From positions 38,607 through 102,606 of the forward strand of contig JBAKBP010007168.1 in the NCBI GenBank assembly GCA_037953745.1: a stretch of DNA of 64,000 nucleotides, read 5' to 3'. Below are positions 51,496-62,074 of this stretch, one piece after another. Position 1 is the first letter of the stretch, and each line of letters opens with the position of its first letter. This DNA comes from Lithodes maja. Taxonomy: Eukaryota > Arthropoda > Malacostraca > Decapoda > Lithodidae. The position numbers were made by a program, and so were the translations under genes. Under the pieces are notes generated by a model. That model did no database searches. It saw nothing but the letters and a program-made list of their open reading frames with translations, and was not told where the DNA came from.

Positions 51496-51866
51496 GGTCA
51501 CCAATTTGACCTCAACTCTTATGTATTCCCTCAAAAACAAATACCTGTATGTATAAGTTCAGAATAGTGAATCCTATACAGATCACTTAGTAGGTACCGA
51601 GTACTGTATACTTTATGGGGTTATTTACCAGAGCTGCACCAATTTGCCCCAAGTTTTATACTGTACTGCTACATGAAAAGTGCCAGGTTTTAATCCAGTA
51701 CCATTCAGTGGCAGTGCAGCAATATCATAAAGTTTCGGGTTTCAAGTTAATAGTAATGTGATCACCCCCTTTGACTAGGCTAATATAGAAAACCATTTAT
51801 TTTCAATACTTATTCTGCACCAAATTGACACCTGCCCTGTCTACAGTACTATACGGTACCAAAAAC
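51496..51866. other. No gene recognised
   Basis: AT-rich non-coding stretch between the LINE/foldback and the next inverted repeat arm. Confidence 0.4.
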
Positions 51867-51968
51867 GGTCAATATTTACGAGTCACACCACAGCTGGAAT
51901 CTCATTTCTAAGGGTAGTTTTGGGTTCCTATCATTCTATGTTTCATTGCTATATACTTTTTATCCACC

Positions 51969-52006
<38 letters not shown>

Positions 52007-52013
52007 GCATTAA
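51867..52013 (+). repeat. Left arm of large inverted repeat
   Basis: GGTCAATATTTACGAGTCAC, CACCACAGCTGG, TTCATTGCTATATACTTTTT, ATCCACCGG and a long T run, then TAGCATTAA. It is matched in inverted order at 59233-59365, including the poly(A) counterpart of the T run. Confidence 0.85.
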
Positions 52014-52089
52014 CCTAACCTAAAAACCTAACCGAACCTAACCTAAATGTATTTGGGGGCTATTAGGTTAGGTTTTTTGGTTAGGTTAA
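52010..52089. repeat. TTAA-bounded CCTAA-type palindrome
   Basis: TTAACCTAACCTAAAAACC at the left and GGTTTTTTGGTTAGGTTAA at the right, 80 bp overall, palindromic, between the left arm and the piggyBac end. It has the same kind of sequence as 46951-46996. Confidence 0.7.
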
Positions 52090-53105
52090 CCCTCCAGCCC
52101 CGGGGGCTATAGCTCGCGACTGTGCTGCGGTACCGGGTGTTTTGACGATCTTTGGCCTATGTTAACTACTCTGTAAGTCAATGAATATGGCATGTAATGT
52201 TGTGAATAAAAAAGAATAATGTTCCACAAACCTTCCTCTGTCGAATGGCGTTGAGTAGAGGTCTCTAGCCCCTCTGGTTGCATAATGGTGAGCGCGGGAA
52301 GACGAGTGCTTTTCTGTGGCAAATTCTTCCCGCGTTCGAACGCGTCGCCCCGGCCATGGCTACGACGCACCTAGCCGCTCGTCGCGCCAAAGTATTTATC
52401 TCCCTTAGACGATTTTAGTGTTTGATATTGAGAATGTGATGTTTATTTGATATATTCTAGTTATTTTGAGGCCAATTATATAAAATATGTTTATTAGGGT
52501 ATCACTGTCACTGATATTGCTAATTTTCACTCGATACCGTACATTTTATTAGTAATTGAGGTAGGTTATTGTTGTATTAGGCACTGATTATTCGTTATTA
52601 CAGGTGTTTATTATTCTTTGGTCATCAAGTATTGTGTCTTGTGTCACTTTCACTTTGATAAATATGCTTTAGAGTGTCACTGTCACTGATAATGCTCATT
52701 TTCACTCGATACCGTACATTTTATTAGTAATTGAGGTAGGTTATTGTTGTATTAGGCACTGATTATTCGTTATCACAGGTGTTTATTATACTTTGGCCAT
52801 CAAATATTAGGTCTTGTGTCACTTTCACTTTGACAAATATGCTTTAGAGAGTGTCACTGTCACTGATAATGCTCATTTTCACTCGATACCGTACATTTTA
52901 TTAGTAATTGAGGTAGGTTATTGTTGTATTAGGCACTGATTATTCGTTGTCACAGGTGTTTATTATACTTTGGCCATCAAATATTAGGTCTTGTGTCACT
53001 TTCACTTTGACAAATATGCTTTAGAGAGTGTCACTGTCACTGATAATGCTCATTTTCACTCGATACCGTACATTTTATTAGTAATTGAGGTAGGTTATTG
53101 TTGTA

Positions 53106-55816
53106 CAGTAAACTTCCGTTAATCCGACGACCGATAATTCGAATTTCCCAATAGTCCGAATTTTTCAATTTGAGGCCAAATCCGAATTCGCCCAATAGTC
53201 CGAATTTTTGAATTTGAGGCCAAATCCGAATTCACCCAATAGTTCGATTTTTTGAATTTCCCGGGCGTGCGATAATTCAAAATATCGTCCCTCTAGCGGC
53301 CAGGCCGGAGTAAACTGTCTGCCGTTGTCGGTCTACCTGAAACGTTGTTTATCCTGTGATATAGTGACTTAGTGACTTAGTGATGGGTCCCACAGCAAGT
53401 TCAGGTGCACGAGGGAGGAATGACAAGAACAAACATAAGAGGAAGCACGTAACTCTGTCCATAGCTGACAAATTGCGAGTGATAGCGATGGTAGAGAAAG
53501 GCAGTGATCGGCGTAAAGTTATGGAAACTTTTAATATCGGTGCCTCCACAGTTTCAAACATAGTGAAGGCAAAGGCTAACTTATCGAAGTTTGTTGCCTT
53601 TGGAAAGTCAAGTTACACGGGTGATGTGAGAAAGACAATGAAAAAACCAAAACATGAAAAACTTGACGAGGCAGTGCATAAGTGGTTTACGGCCAAGCGG
53701 GCTGAGGGCAAGCCTATCTCAGGGCTTATGATAATTGAAAAGGCCAAGCAATTCCTGTCTGATATGAATATGGAAGACGATATAAAATTCTCCGACGGCT
53801 GGTTGAGAAACTTTAAAATTAGGCATGGAATTAGGGTCCTAGATGTCGCCGGAGAAAAGAATTCTGCCGACAAAGAGGCCGCCGATCGGTTTGCACACAT
53901 TTTTGCTACCATTGTTCAAGATCACCAGCTGACCCCAGACCAAATCTTTAACGCAGACGAGACAGGGCTATATTGGCGCTGTTTGCCAACAAGGACATTA
54001 GCTGGTAGAGGAGAGAAGGCTGCACCCGGATTCAAAATGAATAAAGAACGTCTCACAATCCTGCTGAGTGGGAATGCTTCCGGTAAATGTCGCAATCGTT
54101 TGTTTGTGATCGGCAAGGCTAAGAATCCCCGTGCTTTCAAGAACATGCGAGGGAAGTTGCCAGTGATCTATGATGCACAGAGCAATGCATGGATGACTGC
54201 CCAAGTATTCCATGATTGGTTCTTCAAGCACTTTGTTCCCGAAGTCAAGGCCTACTTCAAGTCGATTGGCCTTTCTGAGGACACCAAGGCTGTCCTATTC
54301 CTGGATAACTGCAGAGCACATCCCCCTGCCCACGAACTAGTGTCTGGAAACATCTTTGTCACCTACTTGCCCCCTAATGTGACTAGTCTGATACAACCAA
54401 TGGACCAGGGTGTGTGCCAAAAGTTTAAGCAGAGCTACAAGTCCTCATTTGCCCGCAAGCTGATTAACTCTGATGCATCAGTAAAAACTTTCCAGTCAAG
54501 TTTTTCCATCAAGGATGCCATATATGATGCTGCCCTAGCCTGGAAGGATGTTTCGGAGGTAACCCTCAAGAAATGTTGGAACAAGCTGTATGTCCAGGTT
54601 GACGACCCTGAAGAAGTTGAAGAAGATGAGCACGATTTCGAAGGCTTTCTTGGGCGTCGCAGGGAGGCAATCAACGAAATCCGAGGCCTGATGGATACCG
54701 TGCCGGTCAACGACCCCAAGAGGATGACTGAAGAGGATATTGAGGAGTGGGTTGATGTGGATGGTGACCTGCAGGGCGAGGAAGAGGTGACAGATACAGA
54801 AATTATCCGGAGTGTTGTGGAGCCAGAATATGTTGAGGAGCACTCGTCTGAGGAAGAGGAAGAGGCAAATGACGATGGCAAAGTAACCTGGAAGGAAGCT
54901 GCTACCCATTTCGATGCTATGGTAAAATTTGTGGAACAGTCTAGCCAATATAATGCAAGTGAAACAATCGATTTCCACATCCTCCGTAATGAGTTCTATA
55001 CGAAAAGGGGCAGGGCAGTCAAGCAGGCAGACATCAGGGACCTGATGAAAAACATGCACCAACGGGGCCGCCGATCAGATGAACCAGACAACCCTAGACC
55101 TGCAACAATGCCTCTCACAGACGACTCGCGTACCAGCTCACCTGAACCTCTTACCACACCAGAACCTATGCCTCCTCCTGATTTTGAAGGCTGGGAGGAC
55201 CTAGCATCCCCTGTGAAGGCCACTCCTGAGGTAGCCCCAGCCACCCCTGTGGTAGCCCCAGCCAGCCTAGCCACTCCTGAGGTAGCCCCAGCCGGGCCAG
55301 CCGCCCCTGTGGTAGCCCCAGCCAGCCTAGCCACTCCTGAGGTAGCCCTAGCCCTAGCTCCCCCTTCAGATATTGAAGGCTTGGAGGATATGGCTGTGGA
55401 GTAATAATCAGTGAAGTGTAGTAGATTTAAGGACCCCCAAAAAAATATAAAACCAGCAAAATACAAAAAAAAAATAAGTCTTTTTAAGTTCATTTTACAT
55501 TAAAGTACACTTACAGTGCAGAGCAGTGATTATAAGTTACTAATATGGGGCTAGGGGGCTAGTGGCTGGTTGGGGGCTGGGTTGGGGCTGGTGCTGGGGG
55601 CTTATCTTCAATGCTACACATCTCTTCTCTTCATATAAGGTGAGTTAAAGTCATGATTAGTCATTATTATCATTATTATCATGCATTTGTGTCTTGGTTT
55701 GGGTCTTCAAAAAAAAGTCGGGGGGGGGGGGGGGGGTAACGTCCGATAATCCGAAAAAAACCACTAATCCGAACGAGGGCCGGTCCGCTGCCCTTCGGAT
55801 TAACGGAAGTTTACTG
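53106..55816 (+). mobile_element. pogo/Tigger DNA transposon, intact
   Basis: Inverted ends CAGTAAACTTCCGTTAATCC and its complement GGATTAACGGAAGTTTACTG, 2,711 bp, flanked by TA at 53104-53105 and 55817-55818. Three imperfect copies of an AATAGTCCGAATTTTTGAAT-type repeat follow the left end. The target site is proved by the neighbouring satellite copies. It carries one open transposase gene. Confidence 0.95.
53383..55404 (+). CDS. Tigger/pogo transposase, full length
   Basis: ATG at 53383, 673 residues, no stops. N-terminal CENP-B-type DNA binding: LSIADKLRVIAMVEKGSDRR and FNIGASTVSNIVK, then a second helix-turn-helix domain with LDEAVHKWFTAKRAEGKPIS and FSDGWLRNFKIRHGI. Catalytic DDE/D core: IFNADETGLYWRC (first Asp, about residue 190), AVLFLDNCRAHP (second Asp, about 310), and TSLIQPMDQGVCQ (third Asp, about 340). 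The C-terminus has an acidic Glu/Asp stretch and then Pro/Ala/Val repeats (PEVAPATPVVAPASLATPEV). It would excise and insert the element at TA. All key residues are present, so it may be active or newly inactive. Confidence 0.95.
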   Translation: MGPTASSGARGRNDKNKHKRKHVTLSIADKLRVIAMVEKGSDRRKVMETFNIGASTVSNIVKAKANLSKFVAFGKSSYTGDVRKTMKKPKHEKLDEAVHKWFTAKRAEGKPISGLMIIEKAKQFLSDMNMEDDIKFSDGWLRNFKIRHGIRVLDVAGEKNSADKEAADRFAHIFATIVQDHQLTPDQIFNADETGLYWRCLPTRTLAGRGEKAAPGFKMNKERLTILLSGNASGKCRNRLFVIGKAKNPRAFKNMRGKLPVIYDAQSNAWMTAQVFHDWFFKHFVPEVKAYFKSIGLSEDTKAVLFLDNCRAHPPAHELVSGNIFVTYLPPNVTSLIQPMDQGVCQKFKQSYKSSFARKLINSDASVKTFQSSFSIKDAIYDAALAWKDVSEVTLKKCWNKLYVQVDDPEEVEEDEHDFEGFLGRRREAINEIRGLMDTVPVNDPKRMTEEDIEEWVDVDGDLQGEEEVTDTEIIRSVVEPEYVEEHSSEEEEEANDDGKVTWKEAATHFDAMVKFVEQSSQYNASETIDFHILRNEFYTKRGRAVKQADIRDLMKNMHQRGRRSDEPDNPRPATMPLTDDSRTSSPEPLTTPEPMPPPDFEGWEDLASPVKATPEVAPATPVVAPASLATPEVAPAGPAAPVVAPASLATPEVALALAPPSDIEGLEDMAVE

Positions 55817-55897
55817 TATTAGGCACTGATTATTCGTTATCACAGGTATTTATTATACTTTGGCCATCAAATATTAGGTCTTGTGTCACTTTCACTT

Positions 55898-56166
55898 AGT
55901 TATATGATTTGTAAACGTTTTATATACAATTTATTGTGTCTTTTTTCACCGATTTATATATTTCTATAGGTTCTAATCATATGAATGTCACTTGGTATAT
56001 ACATATGTGTCACTTTCACATATTATTATGGTGTAATTGTATTTGTATCAATTTTCTCATAATACATGACTTTTGTATTACAATAAATTGGTTTTCTTCC
56101 ACTTTTTGCCTATATATAATTATAGTGTACATATTGTCATTTTATTTGGCAATTTCAGTATGATTA
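55898..56166. other. Non-coding, 3' of piggyBac transposase 2
   Basis: AT-rich spacer between the satellite and the transposase stop. No gene. Confidence 0.4.
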
Positions 56167-59040
56167 TTAGAACTCCAGCTTGGAGTGGTAATCAAAGAAG
56201 CACTCTAAAGCACAGAGTGCCACCTTGCACTCCACACACTCCATGGTTGACTTTTTACCTGACCTCGGCCTCACCCTGCTGTTGTAGCAGACATGGCACC
56301 GCTTCTGCTGTGTTCTTCCTGATTCATTCTGAGGCAGGGAACCAAGCCTGTGCCTAATCAAGTATTGAGCACACTGCAAGCGGTCGATAACGGCAGGCCC
56401 AGGATGTGCCACTGCCCTCTGTGGCGTAGCATACTTCTCCAGGAGCTCCGTCAACACCTGCTTTTGGAACCTCCGCAGGCTATTGAACTTCAGGGGTGTG
56501 TTCACATTCCGAAGCTTGTATATATTGTATGCATTCAGAACTGACATGTCCACCATATGCAGAAAGAACTTTTTGTACCATCTGCACGAGGTACGCAGGC
56601 AGTCAATGAAGCCTATCTGCATGTCGGACTTGTCCACCAGCCTCATGTTGATGTTGTAGTCCAGGACAGCATCGGGCTTGGTCACCCTGGCCTGGGTGCG
56701 GCGATCCACCTTGCCAGTCTCCACCATTTCCCCCTTGTGGATGGTGGTCAGGAGGTTGACCTTCCGCTGGTCGTGCCAGTGGATAGCCAGAATGGGCCCC
56801 GACTTCTTCTTGAACACATCACCTTTTTTGGTCTTTGGAGGGAAAGGTGGCATGCCCTTCCTTTTCCCTCGTACTGTGCCTACAGTCCCCGTCTTGCGCT
56901 CATGCAGGTACTGTGAGAGAGTGGGGGACGTGTAATAATTGTCCGTGTAGAGGACGTGATTCTTATGAAAGTAGCGGTCCATCATGGCTTGCACCACTGC
57001 TCTGCCAAAGCCAATGAGGGGGTCCACAAGCAAGTCCCCTTCCTTCCCACTGTAGACCAGGAAGTCCAGGACATAGCCAGTTTGGCAGTCGCACAGCACA
57101 AAGAATTTTATGCCAAAGCGATGTCTTTTTGAGGGGATGTACCAGAAAGCTGAGTTTTCCCCGGAACAGCACAAGAGACTCGTCAATGACGACCTTGCGG
57201 AAGGGCTTGAAGTAGGAGGTGAAGCGTTCTCGCATCATCTCGTACAACGTCCTAATCTTCCACAGCTTGTCTGGGAGGTGGACGTCAAGGTTGGTGACAA
57301 GATGGAGCGCTGCGAGGATATCAAGGTACCGGTCGCGAGACATATATTTCCCGAAGGCAGGGGTGGATATCAGATCATTGGTGATCCAATAGTCAGGCAA
57401 CCTATGCTTCTTGACATGAGGCATTAGCATGGTGAGTGCCAGGAACACCATGAACTCTTTATGAGTCACTGGGGTCCACTGCCTCATGTGGCCCTTGGTC
57501 ACCTTGCCCAAAAAGTGGACCTGGAATTGGTGCTGCTTATTTGTCTCTTTGACAACATAGCCTACCACCTCCTCATCAAAGAAGGCCTCAAATAGTTCGT
57601 GTGGTGGAGCATTGGGGCCTGCAGGAAAATTGGGGGTAATGCCTGAACCCTCCAGTACCTCATCAAAAGCTGGCACATCAGGGTTGTATCCATCCTCATC
57701 AACTACGTCTTGCCACTGAAAAACGTAGAATGGGTCTTGTCTACGCTGACGAGGAGCTCCAGCTGGTGGCCCAGCACGCCCAGGGCCAACTCGGGAGGCG
57801 CGCGCCCTAGGGCGGCGAGGGCGTCGGCCAGGGCGTCGGCCAGGGCGGCGGGCAGCACGACGGGCAGCACGATGCCGGGCCAAGCGGATGGGTCGAGGGT
57901 CGTCGATGTCCATATAGTCATCGTCAGAGTGGTCATCTTGCCCTGACGGTGGACCAATGTAATCATGGCCAGAGTCTTCAGAGAGGTGCCCTTCATCATC
58001 AGTGGCCCCCACATAATCTGGCGGGGAACCAGTGATGCGTGGGCGGCGTGCGGGTGGGCGAGGTGGGGAAGGAGTGGCAGGTGAGGCTGTGTCCCCCCGA
58101 GGTCCCGGGCTCCTTGGCCTGCGACGAGTGACAGAAAGCAATGATTCACTGTCACTAGGCCCAGGTATTGGTGATGCGAGCTCAAAGACTTCTTCAGGAA
58201 GACATGTTGAAGGTGGGAGAGGTGGGGAGGACCGTGGGGAAAGTTGCGGGGACGTATGGCTGGGGCCGGCCGGGGTGGACGCCGCGGGAGCCTCGAACAA
58301 AACTCTCTTACTTTTCTTAATTTTCTTTGTATATTTCCTACCTTTCCCCTTTTCGGCAACAGTATGTCTCCTGTCGGGGGACCTAGGAGGCAAATAGGCC
58401 GAAAGTGGGGGGTCCTCAACCCTTGGCAATGGTGGGGGTGGTGGGGAAGAATGCGGGGCATCCGGGTCATCTTGGGTGGCGTGGGTAGATAAGGGAGACA
58501 ATGGCGGACGAGAAGGGTCACCACGCTGACCCTCACTCACAGCCTCATCCTCACCAAGTATTTTTGCTTGTTCCCTAGCTGCCGCGGCCGCCTTCTCAAG
58601 TATTTTTTGCTTATACAAATGTAGCTTGAAAGGCGATTTACCTGGGGAAGGGCTTGGAGTCGTGTCACTTATGCGAAATTTGGTGAGTGACCTTGAACTC
58701 TCCCACTCACTCACTCTCTCAAGTTCACTGTCTTTAGGTAAACCAGCTTCCTCAACAACTGGTACATCACCTTCATCACTCTCATCACTGTCATGTTCTC
58801 TCGCAAATCCCAGGAATTGCTCTTCTTTGTCACTCTCATGGCCATAATCACTCGACTTATAATTACTGGAGTCGTCACTGACTTCATCATCAACATTATG
58901 CTTGGCATCAGCTCGCTCATTAAAGTCTCAAAGTCGTCTCAATACCTCCGGGAGATAACACATTTAGGCGATGGCGTTGGGGTAAGGCGCGACGAACTAG
59001 CAAGGGCGTCGTAGGAATCACTATTTGGCGTACTGTCCAT
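56167..59040 (-). pseudogene. piggyBac transposase 2 (frameshifted)
   Basis: The likely start is ATG 59040 (MDSTPNSDSYDALASS), but that frame stops after about 33 codons; the main frame is open from about 58930 to 56963. It has an acidic N-terminus (DDEVSDDSSNY), a long Pro/Arg-rich low-complexity region, then the core: ELFEAFFDEEVVGYVV, YWITNDLISTPAFGKYMSRD and VIDESLVLFRGKLSF (first Asp). A short indel near 57150 shifts to 56167-57186, with YIPSKRHRFGIKFFVLCDCQ, VLYTDNYYTSPTL (second Asp), NMRLVDKSDMQIG (third Asp) and a C-terminal Cys-rich domain (CHVCYNS, CVECKVALC, CFFDYH). The DDD triad survives, but the gene is broken in at least two places. Confidence 0.88.
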
Positions 59041-59232
59041 GATGGCGTCGGGGTAGATACTGTTGTTGTGGCGTCGTTACGCCGGGTGGCGCCACCTACC
59101 GTACCATGATACCAAAAATGTACACGCGGCATTCGAAAGCACTCACGCAAGCAATGGGCGTTCAAGAGCTCTTCCGGGTTGCGCGGGCCGAGGTTGTTAT
59201 GGGCGTTCAAGAGCCCTTCCGGGTTGGAGGGG

Positions 59233-59238
59233 TTAATG

Positions 59239-59277
<39 letters not shown>

Positions 59278-59365
59278 GGTGGATAAAAAGTATATAGCAA
59301 TGAAGCATAGAATGATGCCGTTAAAAATGAGATCCCAGCTGTGGTGTGACTCGTAAATATTGACC
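59233..59365 (-). repeat. Right arm of large inverted repeat
   Basis: Complement of 51867-52013: TTAATGCTA, an A run (59241-59273), TCCCGGTGGATAAAAAGTAT, AGCAATGAAGCATAGAATGA, CCAGCTGTGGTGTGACTCGT and AAATATTGACC. Confidence 0.85.
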
Positions 59366-59812
59366 CCAAAAACAGAAAGTCTAGTAGGCAGGTTTACTTT
59401 TATAAATTACTAAATATATGATGCTTGGACAATTATTATCCTATAGGTACCGCATAAAGAATTAACAATATATTTCACATAATTTATTGCAATTCTTACA
59501 TAGGCCTACATAGGCACCCGTTATATAATATTGTATCATCTAATCACAACTCCTGTTGTATGGTTCCATATGGATAGTCCTTAGGACCGCTTCATCCGAT
59601 TGTATTCGCCCAATTAGCCTACTACCCAGGTAAGAAAATTCACGACATTACATTATACCGGTACTTGCTTGTATTTTTGGCTTGGAATCCTCATTTGGTG
59701 ACCATTATTATCTATCTATTTGAGGCATAGGCCTATTTCCTGAAATAAGTCTTGCAATTGACGAGGATGGGTGTGAATGGGTCCAGTCAGCTCTGCAGAC
59801 TCGTTATCTTAT
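59366..59812. other. No gene recognised
   Basis: AT-rich sequence with several AGGCCTA motifs. No coding or RNA gene seen. Confidence 0.4.
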
Positions 59813-60325
59813 GTTCATTTATGGAAGTATTTCAAGTAGGCCTAGGCCTAGCCCAATCAGGGAGAACATGTTAGTACAGTTAGTCCCTATTTATACCCTA
59901 CTTTAGTAGGGTAGGCTGGTTAGGCCTATATTTTTTAATCCAATAGGCATTAGGCCTAGCCTATGATAAAATAGCCAACAATAGGGTACCTAGGTTAACA
60001 AGTCCCAGATATTGAAAGAAAAAAAGTGGTAAAAATTGAAGAGACCTCGGACAGCCTTTTAACTAGGCCTATAATTATGTTTTGTTAGGTTAGGTAAAAT
60101 GGCTGTCCAAGGTCTCTTCAATTTTTACCACTTTTCTTTCAATATCTGGGACTTGTTAACCTAGGTACCCTATTGTTGGCTATTTTAACATAGGCTAGGC
60201 CTATTGGATTAAAAAATATAGGCCTAACCAGCCTATCCTACTAAAGTAGGGTATAAATAGGGACTAACATGTTCTCCCTGATTGGGCTAGGCCTAGGCCT
60301 ACTTGAAATACTTCCATAAATGAAC
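59813..60325. repeat. Large palindrome, arms about 240 bp
   Basis: GTTCATTTATGGAAGTATTT at 59813 is complementary to AAATACTTCCATAAATGAAC ending at 60325. The arms match inward through AGGGAGAACATGTTAGT, CCAACAATAGGGTACCTAGG and GAAGAGACCT, with few mismatches, to a loop of about 35 bp near 60061-60096. It would form a long hairpin if transcribed. No ORF of interest. Confidence 0.92.
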
Positions 60326-60329
60326 TAAC

Positions 60330-61660
60330 TAACTAGTTTGAACGAACGTTGTCATCGCTAGACCCTCGGAATGAATCCATCATACTAGGGGATTTTAACC
60401 TGTGTTACAAACAACGAAATGATAGGCTTGTACGAGAATATAGGCATATACTGACAATGCACAATCACAAACAACTCATCACAACCCCCACACGTATCTC
60501 TGAGAACACTGCCACAATAATAGACCACATAAACTGTAACAGAGAGGACAAAATATCCCAATCAGGGGTTATACAGACTGGGATAAGTGATCACTTCGTC
60601 ACATATTGCACACGAAAAACCACAAAAATTACCCTAGAGAATCACAAGATTATCAAAACAAGGTCACTCAGAAACTACAATAAAGAAACATTTCTGGACT
60701 TTTTATGGAATACAGACTGGTCTCCAGTGTTTGGAAGTACAAACGTTAATGACGCATGGGTTGGCTTCAGAACCATCATCACAAACATTCTAGACGAAAT
60801 AGCTCCTCTGAAAGACATACGAATTAAAGCAAGGTCAGACCCATGGATCAACAATGACATACTACACCATCTGGAACACAGAGACAATCTGTTAAAAAGG
60901 CTAGCGAAACATAGACAGGATCAAGGTCTGAAACATGAGTTCAACAGGGCCAGGAATAAACTAAGTAGGAAAATAAAATCAGCGAAAACTAATTATTTTC
61001 AAAATAAGGCAGAGGAATATCAGAATAACCCAAAGAAACTATGGAGGCACCTAAAAACAACAGGCTACAGCAACAAGACAAGGGATTCGTCTAACACTAA
61101 TATTGCTCTCACCATTAATGATCAGATTTGCCACGATAAACGATAAATTTCAACCTACTTCAACTCCTTCTTCACCTCCATAGCAAACACACTTGCACAG
61201 AACCTACCTTAACCTCTCAATAAATACACGACAACAACGGCCACCTTTCGAAATTTCTACAGAGATAAAGACATACACCCAAACACATTTGGATTGCAAA
61301 ATGTTACACCAAAATACACTTTTGACGAGCTGTCTAACCTAAATGTACATAAAAGCACAGGACCAGACAAAATTCCTGCCAAATTTCTACGAGATGGAGC
61401 CATTGGTATAGCAGGCCCCCTAACTCACATCATCAACTTGTCAATTAACACCAACACTGTACCTGCTGAACTGAAGGAAGCTATTGTAACCCCTCTATTC
61501 AAGAAAGGAAATAAACTAGAAGTTGGTAACTACAGACCAGTTAGCATATTATGTATTGTATCTAAAATCCTTGAAAGAGCGGTATACACCCAAATTGAAC
61601 ACTACCTCAAACAAAATGATCTATTCTATAAGTTTCAATCAGGTTTCAGGTGCATGTACT
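60330..61660 (+). pseudogene. LINE fragment: endonuclease C-terminus and RT start
   Basis: Begins inside an endonuclease (ESIILGDFNL, IIDHINC, SGVIQTGISDHFVTY) and continues through a helical linker to a stop at about 61144. A second frame from 61294 has VHKSTGPDKIPAKFLRDGA and GNYRPVSILCIVSKILERAV, then YKFQSGF, where an LTR begins. The RT active site is lost. It is similar in type to the LINE at 47010-51445, but a different family. Confidence 0.78.
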
Positions 61661-62059
61661 TGTAATGCCCTCGAAAATGTCCCGCACCCACAATAATACT
61701 AACCCGAGTTGACGTCAGGTATAGCGTAAAATAGTCGGAGATGGTAAGTCCAATAAACTCATCACGTGATAACACCACGAGACTATCACCTGGTTCTTAA
61801 AATCGGACTAAGGTTGCTATACTTTTAGTACGTCCGTGGTAGTACAGTGGGTTAGCGCGCGGGCCTGGTGGTGATGGTTGGGTCCACTAACCAGGGTTCG
61901 AACCCCACCCAAGGCATCTCAAAACCTGTGGGTTTTTAGGGGGGTTAAATTCCCCTTCAGAGGTTCGTACCCCGCGCCAGGTACCAGGAAAAGTTGATCC
62001 TAAAGGTAGCCTGGGGATATTTCAGGAGACCATGAATTCCCTTCACACCCAGCATTTCA
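61661..62059 (+). repeat. LTR with tRNA-like promoter (first copy)
   Basis: TGTAATGCCCTCG to CCAGCATTTCA, followed by TTGGTGACAGCGG, a primer-site-like sequence. It repeats at 63490-63936. It interrupts the LINE fragment. The inside contains a tRNA-like segment (61833-61914). Confidence 0.72.
61833..61914 (+). repeat. tRNA-like segment inside LTR (first copy)
   Basis: TGGTAGTACAGTGGGTTAGCG as A-box-like and GGGTTCGAACCCC as B box (about 61894-61906), with a variable-arm-like middle. It is not a tRNA gene on its own because it is part of a longer repeated LTR. Confidence 0.6.
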
Positions 62060-62074
62060 TTGGTGACAGCGGTG

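Larger units (their letters stand above)
52503..55897 (+). repeat. 177-bp subterminal satellite, about four copies, split by Tigger
   Basis: Units start with CACTGTCACTGATA at 52503, 52678, 52855 and 53032. The fourth is interrupted at 53103 and resumes at 55817 with TTAGGCACTGATTATTCG. The uninterrupted copies give the empty target for the Tigger insertion (TTGTATTAGG). Confidence 0.9.
52086..59236 (-). mobile_element. piggyBac element 2 with nested Tigger
   Basis: The left end TTAACCCTCCAGCCCCGGGG and the right end (complement) TTAACCCCTCCAACCCGGAA give a short inverted terminus with TTAA on both sides. It contains a 177-bp satellite near the left end, the transposase pseudogene on the minus strand, and a Tigger transposon inserted in the satellite. 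The element sits at the centre of an inverted repeat whose empty site would be TAGCATTAATGCTA. Confidence 0.78.
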
